Assembly: GCF_905475345.1 (NCBI RefSeq)
Contig: NC_066589.1
Location: 1,372,501 to 1,436,500, forward strand
Direction: 5' to 3'
Origin: Vespula vulgaris
Taxonomy: Eukaryota; Arthropoda; Insecta; Hymenoptera; Vespidae
DNA: 64,000 bases
Shown here: positions 26,401-37,836 of the stretch, in pieces
How positions within the stretch are numbered: the stretch's first letter is position 1
Layout: every line of letters starts with the position of its first letter
Program-made: the position numbers and the translations under genes
The notes under the pieces: generated by a model
The model's database searches: none
What the model saw: the letters and a program-made list of their open reading frames with translations, nothing else
What the model was told of the DNA's origin: nothing

Positions 26401-29400
26401 AATGGCGATGTCACATCCATTACACGTCTATATATTTTCCGGTCTCCGGTTCGTCCTACCTTCCTTCGCGGAAGATTTCTCTCCTTTTATTTCCTAAGAG
26501 TTTCCGTGTTCTTTTCCGCTCATCGTCCTCTCCTTTTCTCATCGGCCGATGCCAGCTAGCAAGCCAGCTAACGTTTGCTAGCTACTACTACTGCTACTAC
26601 TGCTGCTACTGCTGCTGCTACGCGGCACAGATGCCGACAATATTACTTGCTCTGGTCCCTTTTATGGATATTGCCACGCGACTCTGCCACTATATCTTTG
26701 CGTTCGTATGCTCGTATATGTAATAGTTTAATAATGTATATATACTGCGACAACCTTACTTCGCACACACATACAGACTTATATATATATATATATATAA
26801 ACTATATAGCTATTTTCGAATAAAATAACAAGAAGTTTCACACGAAATGAGAATACGAAGATAGCTTTCTAAAGTAATAGTAATAATCCATTGATGCGTT
26901 TCATCTTTTAGATTTACTCTTAACAGAAGATACTATTTTACAAGTAATTTTGTACGATACAATAAAATTCTCGTTTTTCTTTCGATTGGATATTCAATAG
27001 AAATATTTGAAATTTGATTACGTAAATTTTCGGTAAATTTTGATCGGTGCTCGATCGATTGTTTTTTCATGTTCTCCATTTTTTTCGCGTTAACGATACG
27101 ATCTTTTAAATAGTTCGTTAATAGGCTCAATTGGTCGACGTCATTTTGTTAGATATTCAACGAGAATATTTGCAATTTTATGAATAAATTTTTGTCTTTC
27201 GAAGTTTTGGACGCTTCAAGATTTCCCAACACTTTGTACTCCTTTATTACAGGGGTGAGACGATACTTGATTATCCCGACAACTTGCTATCTCATGAATA
27301 TTAATAACTTTCTCTTTTTTGTTTATTTAGAGAGTTTAAATTGGAGAATTTTAATTAACAGCGATGGCTAATAATGTTAGATCTCTTTTATATATATATC
27401 GTATTTCATAATAAGATATCTTCCATTCCTATAAAAGAAATTTCATATTTTCATTGTTCTTAAAACGTAGTATATTTTTTTTTAACTATAAAACATTTCT
27501 AAGATCCGAAATAAAACGTTAAAGTGCATAGAAATATACTCTGATATTAATCGAGTAAGAATGGATATAGTTTGTTCTTCAAAGACATAAACTAAAGGAA
27601 GAGTGTCCTCTTACTTGTTGTCTATATCCTTTATGAGCGGACTTCTCGTGAAGGAGAAGACACGAGTAGCCTTCTAGCGAAGACAGTAAAAGACTAATTG
27701 GCACTTTACGAAGGAGATTATCTAAACAACTTATAATAATCGTTTGGAGAAGGAGACACAATTTTTCTCGTTAAATCGTTTGACTCGAGACGGAAGAGGT
27801 TGGATATGATCGTAAAAAAAATTATATCGACTGCAGCTGGTAAAAAACCGAGGTCGACTATAAAAGAAAAAGAAAAAGAAAGAAAGAAGGAAAGAAAGTA
27901 AAAGATAAATTCGAAAAAAGAAAGAAAAAAATTGTATAAGCTCTGGTAACGATATCTTTAATACCACTCTCGTGTTAATAGTTTTTTTTATGATTTCAAG
28001 GAAACTCTTGGAAAAAGATATATATGTATATATACATATATATGTTTTTAATGAAAATGTAATAAAGATAGGATCATATGAATACTTCTGTAGTACTTCT
28101 CGAAACTTTTTAATTATTCTTAATACTTTTTAACGAGATCACAAAATAGGCTTAACTTTTTATAATTATCTACAGGCGCTTCGATAATCCCCTTTTACCA
28201 TCTCTATGTTCTAATATAATATTCATCATGGAAATTTATGTATACATATTTAATTAGACGTATCCATCGTCATTATGTATATAACGTCCTTTTTCATACT
28301 TTGTAATTTAAAAATCTACCCATTCACTTATTTTCGCGTATAATAGTATTTACAGAGAAAAGAGATTTACTTTTATGTTTGTTATACGTGAACAGATATA
28401 AATAATTTATGTTAAATTTATATATTCCCATATAGAAGCTCAATTTAACGAGCTCGTTCAAACCGATCGTGCATCTTTAAATGTATACCTGTGAGTTTGC
28501 GAGAAGCTCTTTTTACGAATCGCAGGATACGCGTACTATCGATCGTTCCCTCTCCATCGAGCTTCCTCTGTCTCTCCGTACCTCATTTCACGACGTGACT
28601 TCTACCAGCGTGCAAGGATAGGATATATGAACAGGGTTGAACGCAAGAGAGTGAGGAAGAGAGAGAGAGAGGGAGAGACGAGAGAGATAGTGAAAGAGAG
28701 AGAGAGATGTCATCGCGCATTGCATGGCTTTACGAGTCCGTCATCCACCTTTCGACCTATCATACATTAAAAGTTATCCGAGAAAGCGTAAAATTAAGCC
28801 TAGACAATTTTGATTACATTTTTGTGCAAATCAAAATCGTAGAAAATTGGTTTAATTTGTTTATAATTTAATAAGCTCTGTTAAAACTCTGCATTGCGAT
28901 AAGCGTACTGTGATATCAAAGGTTTTTTATTTTTATCTCTTTTTTTTATTTTTATTAAAAATTAATTTGAAAATTCTAATTTTTGTCGTTTTCTTTTTAT
29001 AAATTCTAATGTTAAATCATAAATAGAAAGATCTCTAAGAAGTTAAAACACGCGTCAACTTTTCCTCTTTTCTTTTTTTTTTTTTGTTTTTTTAATCGTT
29101 CGAAAATAGTCTCAAAAATATTAATTGTTCAGAGACTTTCTAGCATTGAATTTATAAAAGAAAAAGATTCGATTAATGTTCTTTTTTGTCGTTTGGAAAT
29201 AACTTTTTGAAGAACTCTGACGTCGAGATTGAATTAAAAACACAAATTATTCTTTGCTTTAGTTGATTGAAAATAATTTTGAAACGTCCGATTGCTTCAC
29301 GATTCCAATATTGAATCTACAAGCAAACAAATCTTAGAAACTTGAACCCAGACTATTCTAAGTATAGCTCGAAACATAAGATCGATTTTCCCGTAATTGT

Positions 29401-32400
29401 GCTTTTACCTTGATCACTATTTACAACCAAGTCTCGCATTACCTTGATTATTCGCATCTCGATTCGTGGCCGGTACCGAGCCGTACTACGAGTTGTACGA
29501 GGTGTACTATATCGGGAACGCGATAGCGTAGAGATAGTACACGGGCTCTATCTCCAGCTAGGTATCTTTCGACGTTTTATCGCCGTCGTAATTCAGCTCG
29601 AGACAGCTCGCGAATACCTTGGGCCTCAGCCGGACCAATTTACTGCCCTCCGTTTTGTCGATACTCCTGCACGCATCCCATGCCCTTGTTCATTTCTAAA
29701 ATGAAGAGTATTGTTTCTTCTAATGCAAAATATAAATAAATAAATGTTTGATAAACAAGACAAACGATTCTTTTCTTTATCTCAACGCATTATACGTATC
29801 TTTGATAGTAAAGAAAAAAAAAGGAGAAAATAGAAAAGGAAATATAGCTATACGTTTAATTTCCTTTTTCTTGTAAATTATTTAAAAAATATTTATGTAT
29901 TTATGTATTTTATATAAATCAAAAAGAACGTGGGTATATCAAATTTTTGTTACAATTTCTATTATTTTCTGTGCAATTTGATCGAAATGTAATGTCTGAT
30001 AAAAGTTTCGTTCGGTTCGTTTACAGATTCAGAACAATCACCGGCCGTTTATCTGAGAGATGATCCACTGTTCGGTACATTGCAGTTGCAACAACACAGT
30101 GAGCTCCGAGCTCCGACCGCGGAACGTGCAGCTTTTTATCTCGACGCAGCAGTTGCCGGTCGTCAACGAGAAGATGGAGATGCTCACATGCTCTATACTT
30201 TACACGTGTATCAGTATAGCGTGGCTGGCAAGGGTGGTGGTACGTAAGCTCTTCTTATAAATCCATCAAAAATATTATATTGTTGTAGCTGGAAAAAAGA
30301 TAAATCGTCTTTATTCATTTAATATGATCTACCAACAACTAGAAAACATTTGTCTGTCAGATATCGCTAGTGAAACTCGAAAAATATACCAAAATATACC
30401 AGAAAACATCTACAAAATGATATAATTTTATCTTCTTTTCGTTCTTTTTTTTTTTTTTGTTATCTTAACTAACATGATGAAGAATGATATTCTCACTCAT
30501 CATAAATATTCTCTTCGTCATTTAAAGTAGCTTCTAAAAACTTTTCAATCACTGTAAGAAAAATTTCAAAGTTATTGTAAATATCTTTTTCCATGATCTT
30601 ATCGTCAATGAAAAATATTTTCAATCCGCAAAATAACACACAAAATTGTCGTCGTATCGTCAACCATATAATACCAAAGTAAACAGTGCATGCTTGCAAG
30701 TTTAGTGACGATAAATTATGGTTCATATACTATTATGAATGCGGTAATTAAATGCAATAACGACGCTTTTTAAATGCAAAATGTTAATTAAAAGATACAA
30801 TGAAGCCATTAGTTTTACGTCTCTTGAAAAACGGAAACGAAAACTGAGAATGATATTAAAAATTACATTAACGTAGTTCGTAAAAAGAAAAAAGAAAAGA
30901 AAGGAATAGTTTCTAAAAAATATCTTGAAAGACGAATGGTACGTGATATAGAAAGATAATTTCATTATCTTCATTTAATAGTCGCCGGTGGTAGAAGCAG
31001 ACTACATCTCATGGACCTTGGTAATTCCGACCGTGGTAAATCGTCCGGTGGAATACCACTTTCGGGTCTGGGAAATATTCTCTTAGCCATTTTCAACGGA
31101 CAAAAGCACTTGCCGTACAAGGAGCATAAGCTAACCCAATTACTGAAGGAATGTCTCGGCTCGTTAACGTGTCATGCGGCAATGATCGCCCACGTATCTC
31201 CGAATGCACAACATTATACCGAGACTCTAACGACCGTGCAGTTGGCATCGAGGATTCATCGGATGAGACGTAGGAAGATTAAGTTTGTCGGTGGTGGTAC
31301 ACAGGGTACCGGAAGTGGTGGTAGCTCGGGCGAGGAAGCAGCCAGACAGAACAGCGAATGTGATCCAAGTTCGAGTGATCTTTCAGCAGATACCGTAATC
31401 TACGTTGGTCCATCCGCCGATGACGCAACCGACGGAGAACATCCACCGGTTTACATTCCTAGTTTGAATTCCGGTGATAATCGTTGTGCCATGGGTAGAG
31501 TTCTTCGTGGTTCAGCGGCTGAGAGACCTAGTAAGATACCTGAGGAAAGGAGTCCGGCACACAAGGCCACGAAAATAGCGAAGACTTTAACGCAAACAGC
31601 TTCGAAACAAACTTCACCTGCTCACAGTGCCACGCCAAAGGCCAGTCCAGCGAGAAAGATATCTTCGAGCAAGGTTTCGAGTTCAAAGGTAACCGACTCG
31701 CCGAGTAGTAAGATTCCAGTAGCCGCTTCGAGTGGTGCTTCGGACGAACAGTGGATAGATGGTCCAAGAATTTCAAAATCAAAGGTTGCCGAGGCTAGAC
31801 ACATGTTGAAGGATTCTCATCATAAACGAGAGACTTGGATAGACGGACCGATGCAATTGACCGGTCCCCCTCTCTTACCACTTCATACTCAACAACAACA
31901 TTCTTCCGGTTATGGATTCATGGACAGCCATAAGAAGAGTATGATAAGGAAATGGGTGGAAAATCAGTCGTCGCAAATTCAAAGATCTAAGCACGCTCAG
32001 TCACGTATGGAACCGTTAAAAGGCACTGGACAATCTTCTCAGTTCAAGGAAATGACGACGTTCAAAAGTTGTTCCGCCACTGTTGACGACGACGATACCT
32101 CTTTATCAACGGCTGAGAGTGATAGTCTGAAAGCCAACGAAATCGAAGACATCACTGAGAAACTCGGAGCTAAACTAAATCTTCTCAACGTCAAGTCAAA
32201 CACCGATTCGGGATTAGACTTAACAGCTAGCCCAGTTATGGACGATAGCGTTGATAGAGGAAAGTTAGATCTTCCGGAGGATGAGGATGACGACGAAGAG
32301 ATAGTTGTACCACCCCCTTTACCTCTGATCGAACCTCTTAGCAATGGAGTTAGCAGAGAAGTCTCAATGGAAAGTTTGAATCTTTCTCACAAGGACATTG

Positions 32401-35400
32401 TACTACCATCCAGACACTCGCTCTCATCCGAAGACGAAATCTTAGAAATTGTTGAGGTAGAAGATTTAGAACCAGTGCCAATGCAGGATTCCTGTCTTCA
32501 AGTCACGGAAGAGGACATTGCCATGTGTATGGGAGAAAATCCTTTACCAGAAAGCGATCAAGAAGAACATCCTTTAAGAATTCTAAGCCAGGAGAATCTC
32601 ACGGTTGTCTCTACGTTTACTGGTAAGCTTTTAATCTAAATCTTTTTCTAGCTTGTTATCTTCCGCTCTAGTTTAATTCTCTAAATCATCTAATAATTCA
32701 AGAGAAATAACCGCTTTTAAAAAATCATCGGAAATACGTAGAAAAAGGAAGAAAGTATGCCGGTGGAATTTTTAAAAATGTGAAATACTTTGATGTGGGA
32801 ATTGAATCTAATAAAGATTTCATCTTGGAATGTAACCTAAGAAGAAAGTTAATGTAGTAAAGATTCACTTCCTTCGGTTTCAAAAAGATACTATAATTCT
32901 CAAAGCTAACCGTTAAACACATTTTGTAACTTCGTACGATATCAGCCATTGGATCTTTTGACCAGTGTCCGGTAAAGGACACTAACGTCCAAAGAAAGAA
33001 GAAGAAAGATGGAAGAACTAAGTTAGATGTAATTACTTATCTACCTCAGAGAGTTTTCTCTTTTTTCCTCTTTCGTCCTTCATCTCTTTCTTTTCAAAGG
33101 ATACATACGGACAGATGGACTTTCGCTCTTATCCACTTTACTATCCTAAATACGATACGTAGAAAGAGACACGAAAAAGAAAATAAATATCCTTTTCAGA
33201 CTCAATGTCGGTGATGTCAGATACGGAACGCTACAGATCTCATTACCCGCCGCCTGTTGGTGCTGGTGTAATGCCAAGGCCATATTTCGACCATGAGGAT
33301 TTCTTAGAACAAGAGACCAGGCACAAGTTCGATCAATTGGCACGACTTCACGAGCTCTACCAAAGCAAGCTAGCTCTCGCTAATGTCTCGAATTCAGCGA
33401 CGTATCAAAGAGAGAATTCGTCCACTGTGAACTCCCGAGAAGCTCCATGTAAGTTACATTTTTTTAACGTTTGAACAAGGTAGAAAGAAAGAAAAAAGAA
33501 AAGAAATTTTTTTTAAATATCCGATAGAAGATCAACCATTTCGTTTGGAACAAGTTCGAATATGTGAGTTGACGTTGTTCTTCTTTTCGAAAGATTATTT
33601 TTGAATTAACATTTTATCGCTTCATCAAACACTTTAACATACACGTAACAGTCCAGCTGTTTTCGTTACTAACACTTGACGAGCAGCCAGGCCTAATTGT
33701 TCTATAGCAAGAAACAAATTAACGCAGGACAAATTCCAGCCGCCACCATCTTCCGTCCGCCATCACGCTGTCAGTCATTGTCCCTTACGGACGTCTTATT
33801 CAACGACAATGCGAGCAATCATGGTAGTATCTACAGCGAGCCCGCATATATAGCTGGCAAGTCCGATCAGGAGAAGATATGTGACAATTGTCGTCAAAGT
33901 ATGTCAAGACCAGCGACAGCATTTTATTGGTACCCAAGTAGCGTCGCTCATCTTGCCAGTCCAAGAAGGTACTGCGGCAAATTAGGCGAGTGCAATATAT
34001 CTAGTCTGAGGCATCCAGACGGTGCTTCGAATCCTAATTTAAAGGAAGAAATCGAAAGGATACCTGGAAACGGTGCTTCGGGCTCGGATCCTGAGGAGGA
34101 ATACGTTGAGGCAAAGAAACTCTTCACTGCGGCGGAGAGATCGGAAAGGACGATTACGGGCAAGTCTGATATCGAGGAGGACGTTAAAATTCAAGGTAAA
34201 AAAAAAAATCTTCAAGGCTAACGAATATTTAACGATCCCTAAAGTGTAACACTCTTTCAACGTGTTCTTAACTTGTGAAAAATCCTTCAAAAGAATATAA
34301 AATCTTCTCAGATTTAACAAGTTGACGTTGGCGTGTTGTACCATCGATCTCTTTTTTTGTTTTGTTTTTCTCTTCCTTCTTTATACATCCATTTTAAAGC
34401 ATCCCATTGTCGACGTGTTAAAGAATATTTCTTCCAATTCTATATTCTCTTTCTTTCATCTTTCAGCACCATCCTCCGGTAGAATGCAACGAAAAATTCT
34501 AAGTCTTGGTTCCTCGTTGGGTCTCAACAAAGAGGGTTACGAATCCGACGCCGATTCAGCAGCACGGGCAGCTAAATTGTCACCAGCTACTTTGTCCAGA
34601 CATCGTGCTGAAAGTTCGGGATACGACAGTGTTGTAAGGGACAGTGAGACCAGCAGTATCGCTAGTGATTCTTCTAGGCAAACCAGTGCTCTTCAAGAAC
34701 ATCAAGGTAATTAACTCCGTGTCTACTCGAGATTGACAAACCTAATGAAAGAGATATCGTCGATAAATAAAGAGGGAAGTCGACGAAAAAATCCTCTAAA
34801 ATTGCTCCCCCCGTACGATGTTGTTCTCCTCAGGTGGCGCACTGGGCGTTCTAACCTCGACGTTGTGCGGGTGTTTCAGCGGTGGAACGGCGGGTGGCAG
34901 GGCGCGTGCTCCGGGCACGGCTTCACTCTCAGCAGGTGGCACGGCATCCGGTCGAGCCACCACTGCTGCCACCGGGGATACTCGTTTACACAGGCGAGGA
35001 CGTGGACATCCTGGACAAGCGCGCGCGATTGCGTTCGGAGCCACGTGGCACGATGTCCAAGATACACAACCTGCGACTGCGCCAGCGCCTTCTTAGGCAC
35101 GAACTCAAAGACGCCAAGAAACGATTGATGGTTCCCGACTGTCGTTGGAGTTACGAATGTTAGTAATTTGTTCTTCATTCATTTAACAATAAAATTATCA
35201 ATCTTTACATCACCGTCTGTTATTGTCAATTTGACTGTTCCTTGAACAAAAATATACTCCATTGATTTCGGTAATCGTAAGAAGAAAAAGAAATTTGAAA
35301 ATCCTTTTGATAAGTTTAACAGTTTCAAAGAGTTATTGTTGCTCGTATTCATTTAGCAAGCTGATCGTTAAATAATCTCATTATTATTAATTGTTTCAGT

Positions 35401-35590
35401 GCACGTGGAGGACAGTATGGACTGGCGTGACCCGTCCTTTCTCGAGGCTCTCGAAGCTGAAACTTGTATACTCCAGAAACGAGTAGAAGCTTGCAAGAGT
35501 CATGTCCTCTTGGTCACCTGTTTCGATTTCTGTCCTCAACGCTCCTCAACGAGTAACGTCGCTTCGCCGCAAGAAATAAATATCACCTAA
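9390..35590 (+). CDS. KIF26: KIF26/VAB-8-family kinesin-like protein (5' partial)
   Basis: Join of 9390-9483, 16405-16602, 30027-30239, 30982-32622, 33200-33448, 33740-34195, 34467-34706, 34880-35158 and 35400-35590: 3,561 nt, 1,186 residues plus TAA. Seen: a kinesin motor from before the P-loop (GHAGLGKS, residues 27-34 of the visible part) through an ELRAPTAE..AAFYLDAA block, LMDLGNSD, HLPYKEHKLTQLLKE and TVQLASRIHRMRRR (to about residue 268), then a Ser-rich and acidic tail and a C-terminal RHELKDAKKRLMVPD...RVEACKS block. Known: KIF26 proteins are unconventional kinesins reported to lack ATPase motility and to act in cell and axon migration and signalling. Here the SSRSH switch I motif is absent and DLAGSE is replaced by DLGNSD, which fits the family. 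The start codon and N-terminal half of the motor lie left of position 1. The next gene, nidogen, follows on the same strand. The least certain junction is the 33740 acceptor. Confidence 0.9.
10534..10573. repeat. (CCAAAT)n hexanucleotide repeat
   Basis: About six tandem CCAAAT units in the 6.9 kb KIF26 intron. Confidence 0.9.
13016..14060. repeat. 1-kb purine-rich (GA/AAG) tract
   Basis: The + strand is almost all purine over about 1 kb, built from GAAA, GA and AAG runs with short complex interruptions. It produces a long spurious S/F/L-rich frame on the minus strand. Confidence 0.85.
13876..13913. repeat. 38-nt stem-loop
   Basis: Stem of 8 bp, one C/A mismatch, a G-T pair and 5 more bp closing an 8-nt loop. 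It interrupts the purine-rich tract. Confidence 0.85.
15431..15490. repeat. (TC)30 microsatellite
   Basis: Uninterrupted TC tract about 900 bp upstream of KIF26 exon b. Confidence 0.97.
16405..16602 (+). CDS. KIF26: KIF26 exon b: P-loop completion
   Basis: Follows a T-rich tract ending in tttttcag. It completes the P-loop lysine and serine (G-K-S-H-T-M-L-G) and continues through SVRVSCVELT to RDLLAAHAN, a kinesin motor strand. It ends before gtgagt in phase 1. The P-loop is therefore split by a 6.9 kb intron. Confidence 0.9.
18454..18484. repeat. (GAA)n trinucleotide repeat
   Basis: About ten GAA/AAG units inside a KIF26 intron. Similar runs occur near 10806, 14562, 41611 and 42043. Confidence 0.9.
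18997..19045. repeat. (TA)n microsatellite
   Basis: About 24 TA units directly after a CT-rich tract. Confidence 0.95.
19936..19970. repeat. (CTAT)n tetranucleotide repeat
   Basis: About nine CTAT units, followed by CTTT units near 19990-20008. Confidence 0.93.
21195..23420. repeat. Seven-copy tandem array, period about 350 bp
   Basis: The anchor tttaacRtctcaagat (with small variants) recurs at 21311, 21673, 21877, 22231, 22582, 22922 and 23281, giving spacings of 362, 204, 354, 351, 340 and 359. Each copy has a better-conserved core of about 150 bp (gacgaataaattt ... taaccgctaat ... gaacattaagtaagcgttat) and a looser AT-rich spacer. The short third spacing implies a deletion. No open reading frame is shared by the copies. 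The array sits inside the 13.4 kb KIF26 intron. Confidence 0.93.
26554..26583. repeat. 9-bp inverted repeat with 12-nt loop
   Basis: AGCTAGCAA and TTGCTAGCT flank gccagctaacgt, immediately followed by CTA/CTG trinucleotide repeats (to about 26631). Confidence 0.9.
30027..30239 (+). CDS. KIF26: KIF26 exon c: switch I region
   Basis: Starts after cgtttacag and ends before gtacgt, phase 1 on both sides. It encodes YLRDDPLFG, ELRAPTAERAAFYLDAA and AHMLYTLHVYQY. In ordinary kinesins this region carries NxxSSRSH; here that motif is missing, as in the KIF26 group. Confidence 0.88.
30240..30981. other. KIF26 intron (742 bp)
   Basis: AT-rich sequence between exons c and d. I see nothing else in it. 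Confidence 0.8.
30982..32622 (+). CDS. KIF26: KIF26 exon d: switch II, end of motor, and tail
   Basis: The largest exon (547 codons), between tttaatag and gtaagc. It opens with VAGGRSRLHLMDLGNSD (switch II position), runs through the relay-helix sequence HKLTQLLKECLG and ends the motor at MRRRKIKF. The tail has Ser/Lys-rich segments, two WIDGP motifs (TGG codons at 31752 and 31836), a stretch of nine acidic residues in a row or nearly so around 32280, and PPPLPLIEPL. Confidence 0.93.
32623..33199. other. KIF26 intron (577 bp)
   Basis: AT-rich intron with phase 1 on both flanks. Nothing else recognised. Confidence 0.8.
33200..33448 (+). CDS. KIF26: KIF26 exon e: tail
   Basis: Acceptor ccttttcag and donor gtaagt, phase 1 at both ends. 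It encodes SVMSDTERYRSHYPPP and then FDHEDFLEQETRHKFDQL, a charged, probably helical segment. Confidence 0.85.
33740..34195 (+). CDS. KIF26: KIF26 exon f: tail
   Basis: Encodes RCQSLSLTDVLFND, a CDNCRQ motif, YCGKLGECN and acidic segments. The acceptor after caaattccag is the only upstream AG that keeps phase 1 without creating a stop: the AG at 33727 would give TGA. Its polypyrimidine tract is poor, so this left edge needs transcript support. The donor is gtaaaa. Confidence 0.75.
34467..34706 (+). CDS. KIF26: KIF26 exon g: serine-rich tail
   Basis: Acceptor ctttcatctttcag and donor gtaatt, phase 1 both sides. It encodes KILSLGSSLGLNKEGYESD followed by a Ser-rich, low-complexity stretch (SGYDSVVRDSETSSIASDSS), a likely phosphorylation-rich linker. 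Confidence 0.88.
34880..35158 (+). CDS. KIF26: KIF26 exon h: conserved C-terminal region
   Basis: The acceptor after gggtgtttcag is chosen because it keeps the frame of ILVYTGEDVDILDKR and LRLRQRLLRHELKDAKKRL. A second, apparently stronger acceptor 46 bp upstream (exon start 34834) would shift the frame. The donor is gttagt, phase 1. GC content is clearly higher than in neighbouring exons. Confidence 0.85.
35400..35590 (+). CDS. KIF26: KIF26 last exon: C-terminal coiled coil and stop
   Basis: Starts after ttgtttcag and completes LHVEDSMDWRDPSFLEALE, then ETCILQKRVEACKSHVLLVT, a heptad-like helix characteristic of the KIF26 C-terminus. TAA is at 35588-35590. Confidence 0.92.
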
Positions 35591-35726
35591 CGTAGATTCG
35601 GATCAGCGCGTACGACCGCGTGCTGATCAATACCGATACCGGTTAACCATCTTAACATGCGTCTTCTGCTCTGCCTACGATCGAAATCTTTTGTTTTCTA
35701 TGATTCGCTAGGTCGGCGATAGAGTT

Positions 35727-35732
35727 AATAAA
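35727..35732 (+). other. Candidate proximal polyadenylation signal of KIF26
   Basis: AATAAA 137 nt after the stop, with a second AATAAA at 35767-35772. Either would give a short 3' UTR. Confidence 0.35.
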
Positions 35733-36437
35733 AGATAGAGAAGAGAAGAGACGAGCGAGGTCGTCGAATAAAATGCGTCACCGACACCGGCGCCGATGTC
35801 GCTCGACTCCGTCCAGAATAACTGTTATGGTTAGTCAAAAAATCGTCGTATCCTCGTCTTACCATCGCACGTCGTTGTTATCCTTTGTCCAGTTTAAGCG
35901 CTACGGGAAGAAAAATGAAAAGAAAAGAAAGAGAAAAGAAAAATAAAAAGAGAGACAGAGAAAAAGAAAGAAAGAGAGAGGGAGAGAGAAATGCCTCCAC
36001 GATATTTTAACCTTTCAATTACGAAATCACGAAGGAAGGAAATCATTTTTTCGCGAATCGATCTCGTATCTCTCAATCGTCTTTAATTAATCCTAACATT
36101 GAATTTATCATTGAATATTAAAAAGCGTGTTTACTATCATACGATGACCTTGCTTTTTGTAGATGAAAGGTTAAAGGGACGGCACTGTACACACATGTAC
36201 ACATCGGTAAATATACTTACGTACGCGCACACGCACGTGTCTTCTTATTGGAGTTGTTAGAGACTATATCGAATATATATATAAATATATATATATATAT
36301 ATTATATATAAATATATAAATAGTATATATCTATGTATTCGCGTTACGATTTCTCGACGTTCGAGTTTCCTCGGTTCTTTTTTAAATGGCGTACGTCGAG
36401 TTTCAAATGACTCCCCACAATCGAGATAGATAAAAGA

Positions 36438-36439
<2 letters not shown>

Positions 36440-36494
<55 letters not shown>
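36440..36494. repeat. (ATT)18 trinucleotide repeat
   Basis: Uninterrupted ATT tract with further interrupted copies to about 36570, in the KIF26 3' region. Confidence 0.96.
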
Positions 36495-37794
36495 CATGAC
36501 TATTATTATTATTACTATTAATATTATTATAATTATTATCGTAATCATTATTATTACTATTATTATTATGAATTATTGTTACGAAATGTAGAGAGCGCTC
36601 GACAGGCGATTATTATATATAAATGTTTATATTTAATTTATTCATTTTTAACGTACAAAAGATAGGTGCTGCGTTTATTATCATTCTTAATGCGTGTATC
36701 GTTCGTTGCACTTCGCGTTTCAAGTAAATGAAAATTTAAAGAAAAAAAAAAAGAAAAAAAATAATAATAATAATAAAAAGAAAAAAAAAAGGAAATAGAT
36801 TCGCACTGCCGTTGATCGACCGATATAATAACGATAACTTTACCGAAAGCCTTCCGACGAACGTAAAGTAGCGTTTGTTAAATTTTATTACGAACGAACG
36901 GACGCGCTGTTGCGTCCTTCTCCTCGTATCGTTCGTTCTAGTCGCGTTAGGCAATAATATAATCGATTAGATCCGTACTGCCATACTGACCGATACGACG
37001 TCAATGATAGAAAAGGAAGAAAGAAAAGAAAAAGAATGAAAACAATACACGACTTCCAATATAAAGACTGTCGGTGAATAGGCCGAATTTTTAGCGTTTC
37101 AAAACGATGAAGACAAATAGAGAGAGACGATCGATTTATTATGGATTTACTAAAAAATACATTCTTCGATGAGATTATTTAACGTGAAACTTATGCGATT
37201 AGAAACGTGCCATGAAAAATGTGTGAGGTGGACTTTTCTAATCGAGAACTCGATTGTTTCTTTCTAATCGTAAAAATGAAATGAACGGAAAAAGAAAAAG
37301 AAAAGAAAAGAAAAAAGTACATAAATAAATAAGCAAAAAAGCAATGTATAAATATCAAAGTTCGATCACCATCGTCATAGAAATCTCGATTCATGTTATT
37401 GTAAACGAGTCGTAGATATAAAATAGAAAACTGCCAACGAGCAACATGCTACTGCCAAAAGGGAGAAAGAGAAACAAAAAAAAAGAAAAGAAGAAACGGA
37501 AGAACGAAAAGAAAACGAGAGCACGATAAAATCATTTTTTGTACGATTTAAGAGTTAATGAGAAAAAGATTAAAGTAAAGGTAATGAAGAAAAGAAAGAA
37601 AAAAAGAAAGAAAAGAAAAAATTAAGGAACTGCGACCGCAAGCGAACTAACTTAAAATATACACGCACGTTAATTCAAGATATTATCGTAGCTTTAATTG
37701 TTATCGGCAGTTATCGCACTTCGTAGGGTTCTGTAACTTCACGTAGAAAGACGCTGATCGTGGTGAATACGAGATTAAAAAGAAAAAGAAATAA

Positions 37795-37836
<42 letters not shown>

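Larger units (their letters stand above)
16603..30026. other. KIF26 intron (13.4 kb)
   Basis: Flanked by gtgagt and tttacag with matching phase 1. It holds the seven-copy tandem array (21.2-23.4 kb), several inverted repeats, TA and TC microsatellites, and small GC-richer islands near 16.9-17.06 kb, 20.5-20.7 kb and 29.44-29.70 kb. No nested gene was recognised on either strand. Confidence 0.8.

Noticed and set aside
33687..33739. Upstream acceptors for KIF26 exon f at 33687, 33691, 33708 and 33728
   Set aside because: Each leads to a stop codon when joined in phase 1 to the preceding exon.
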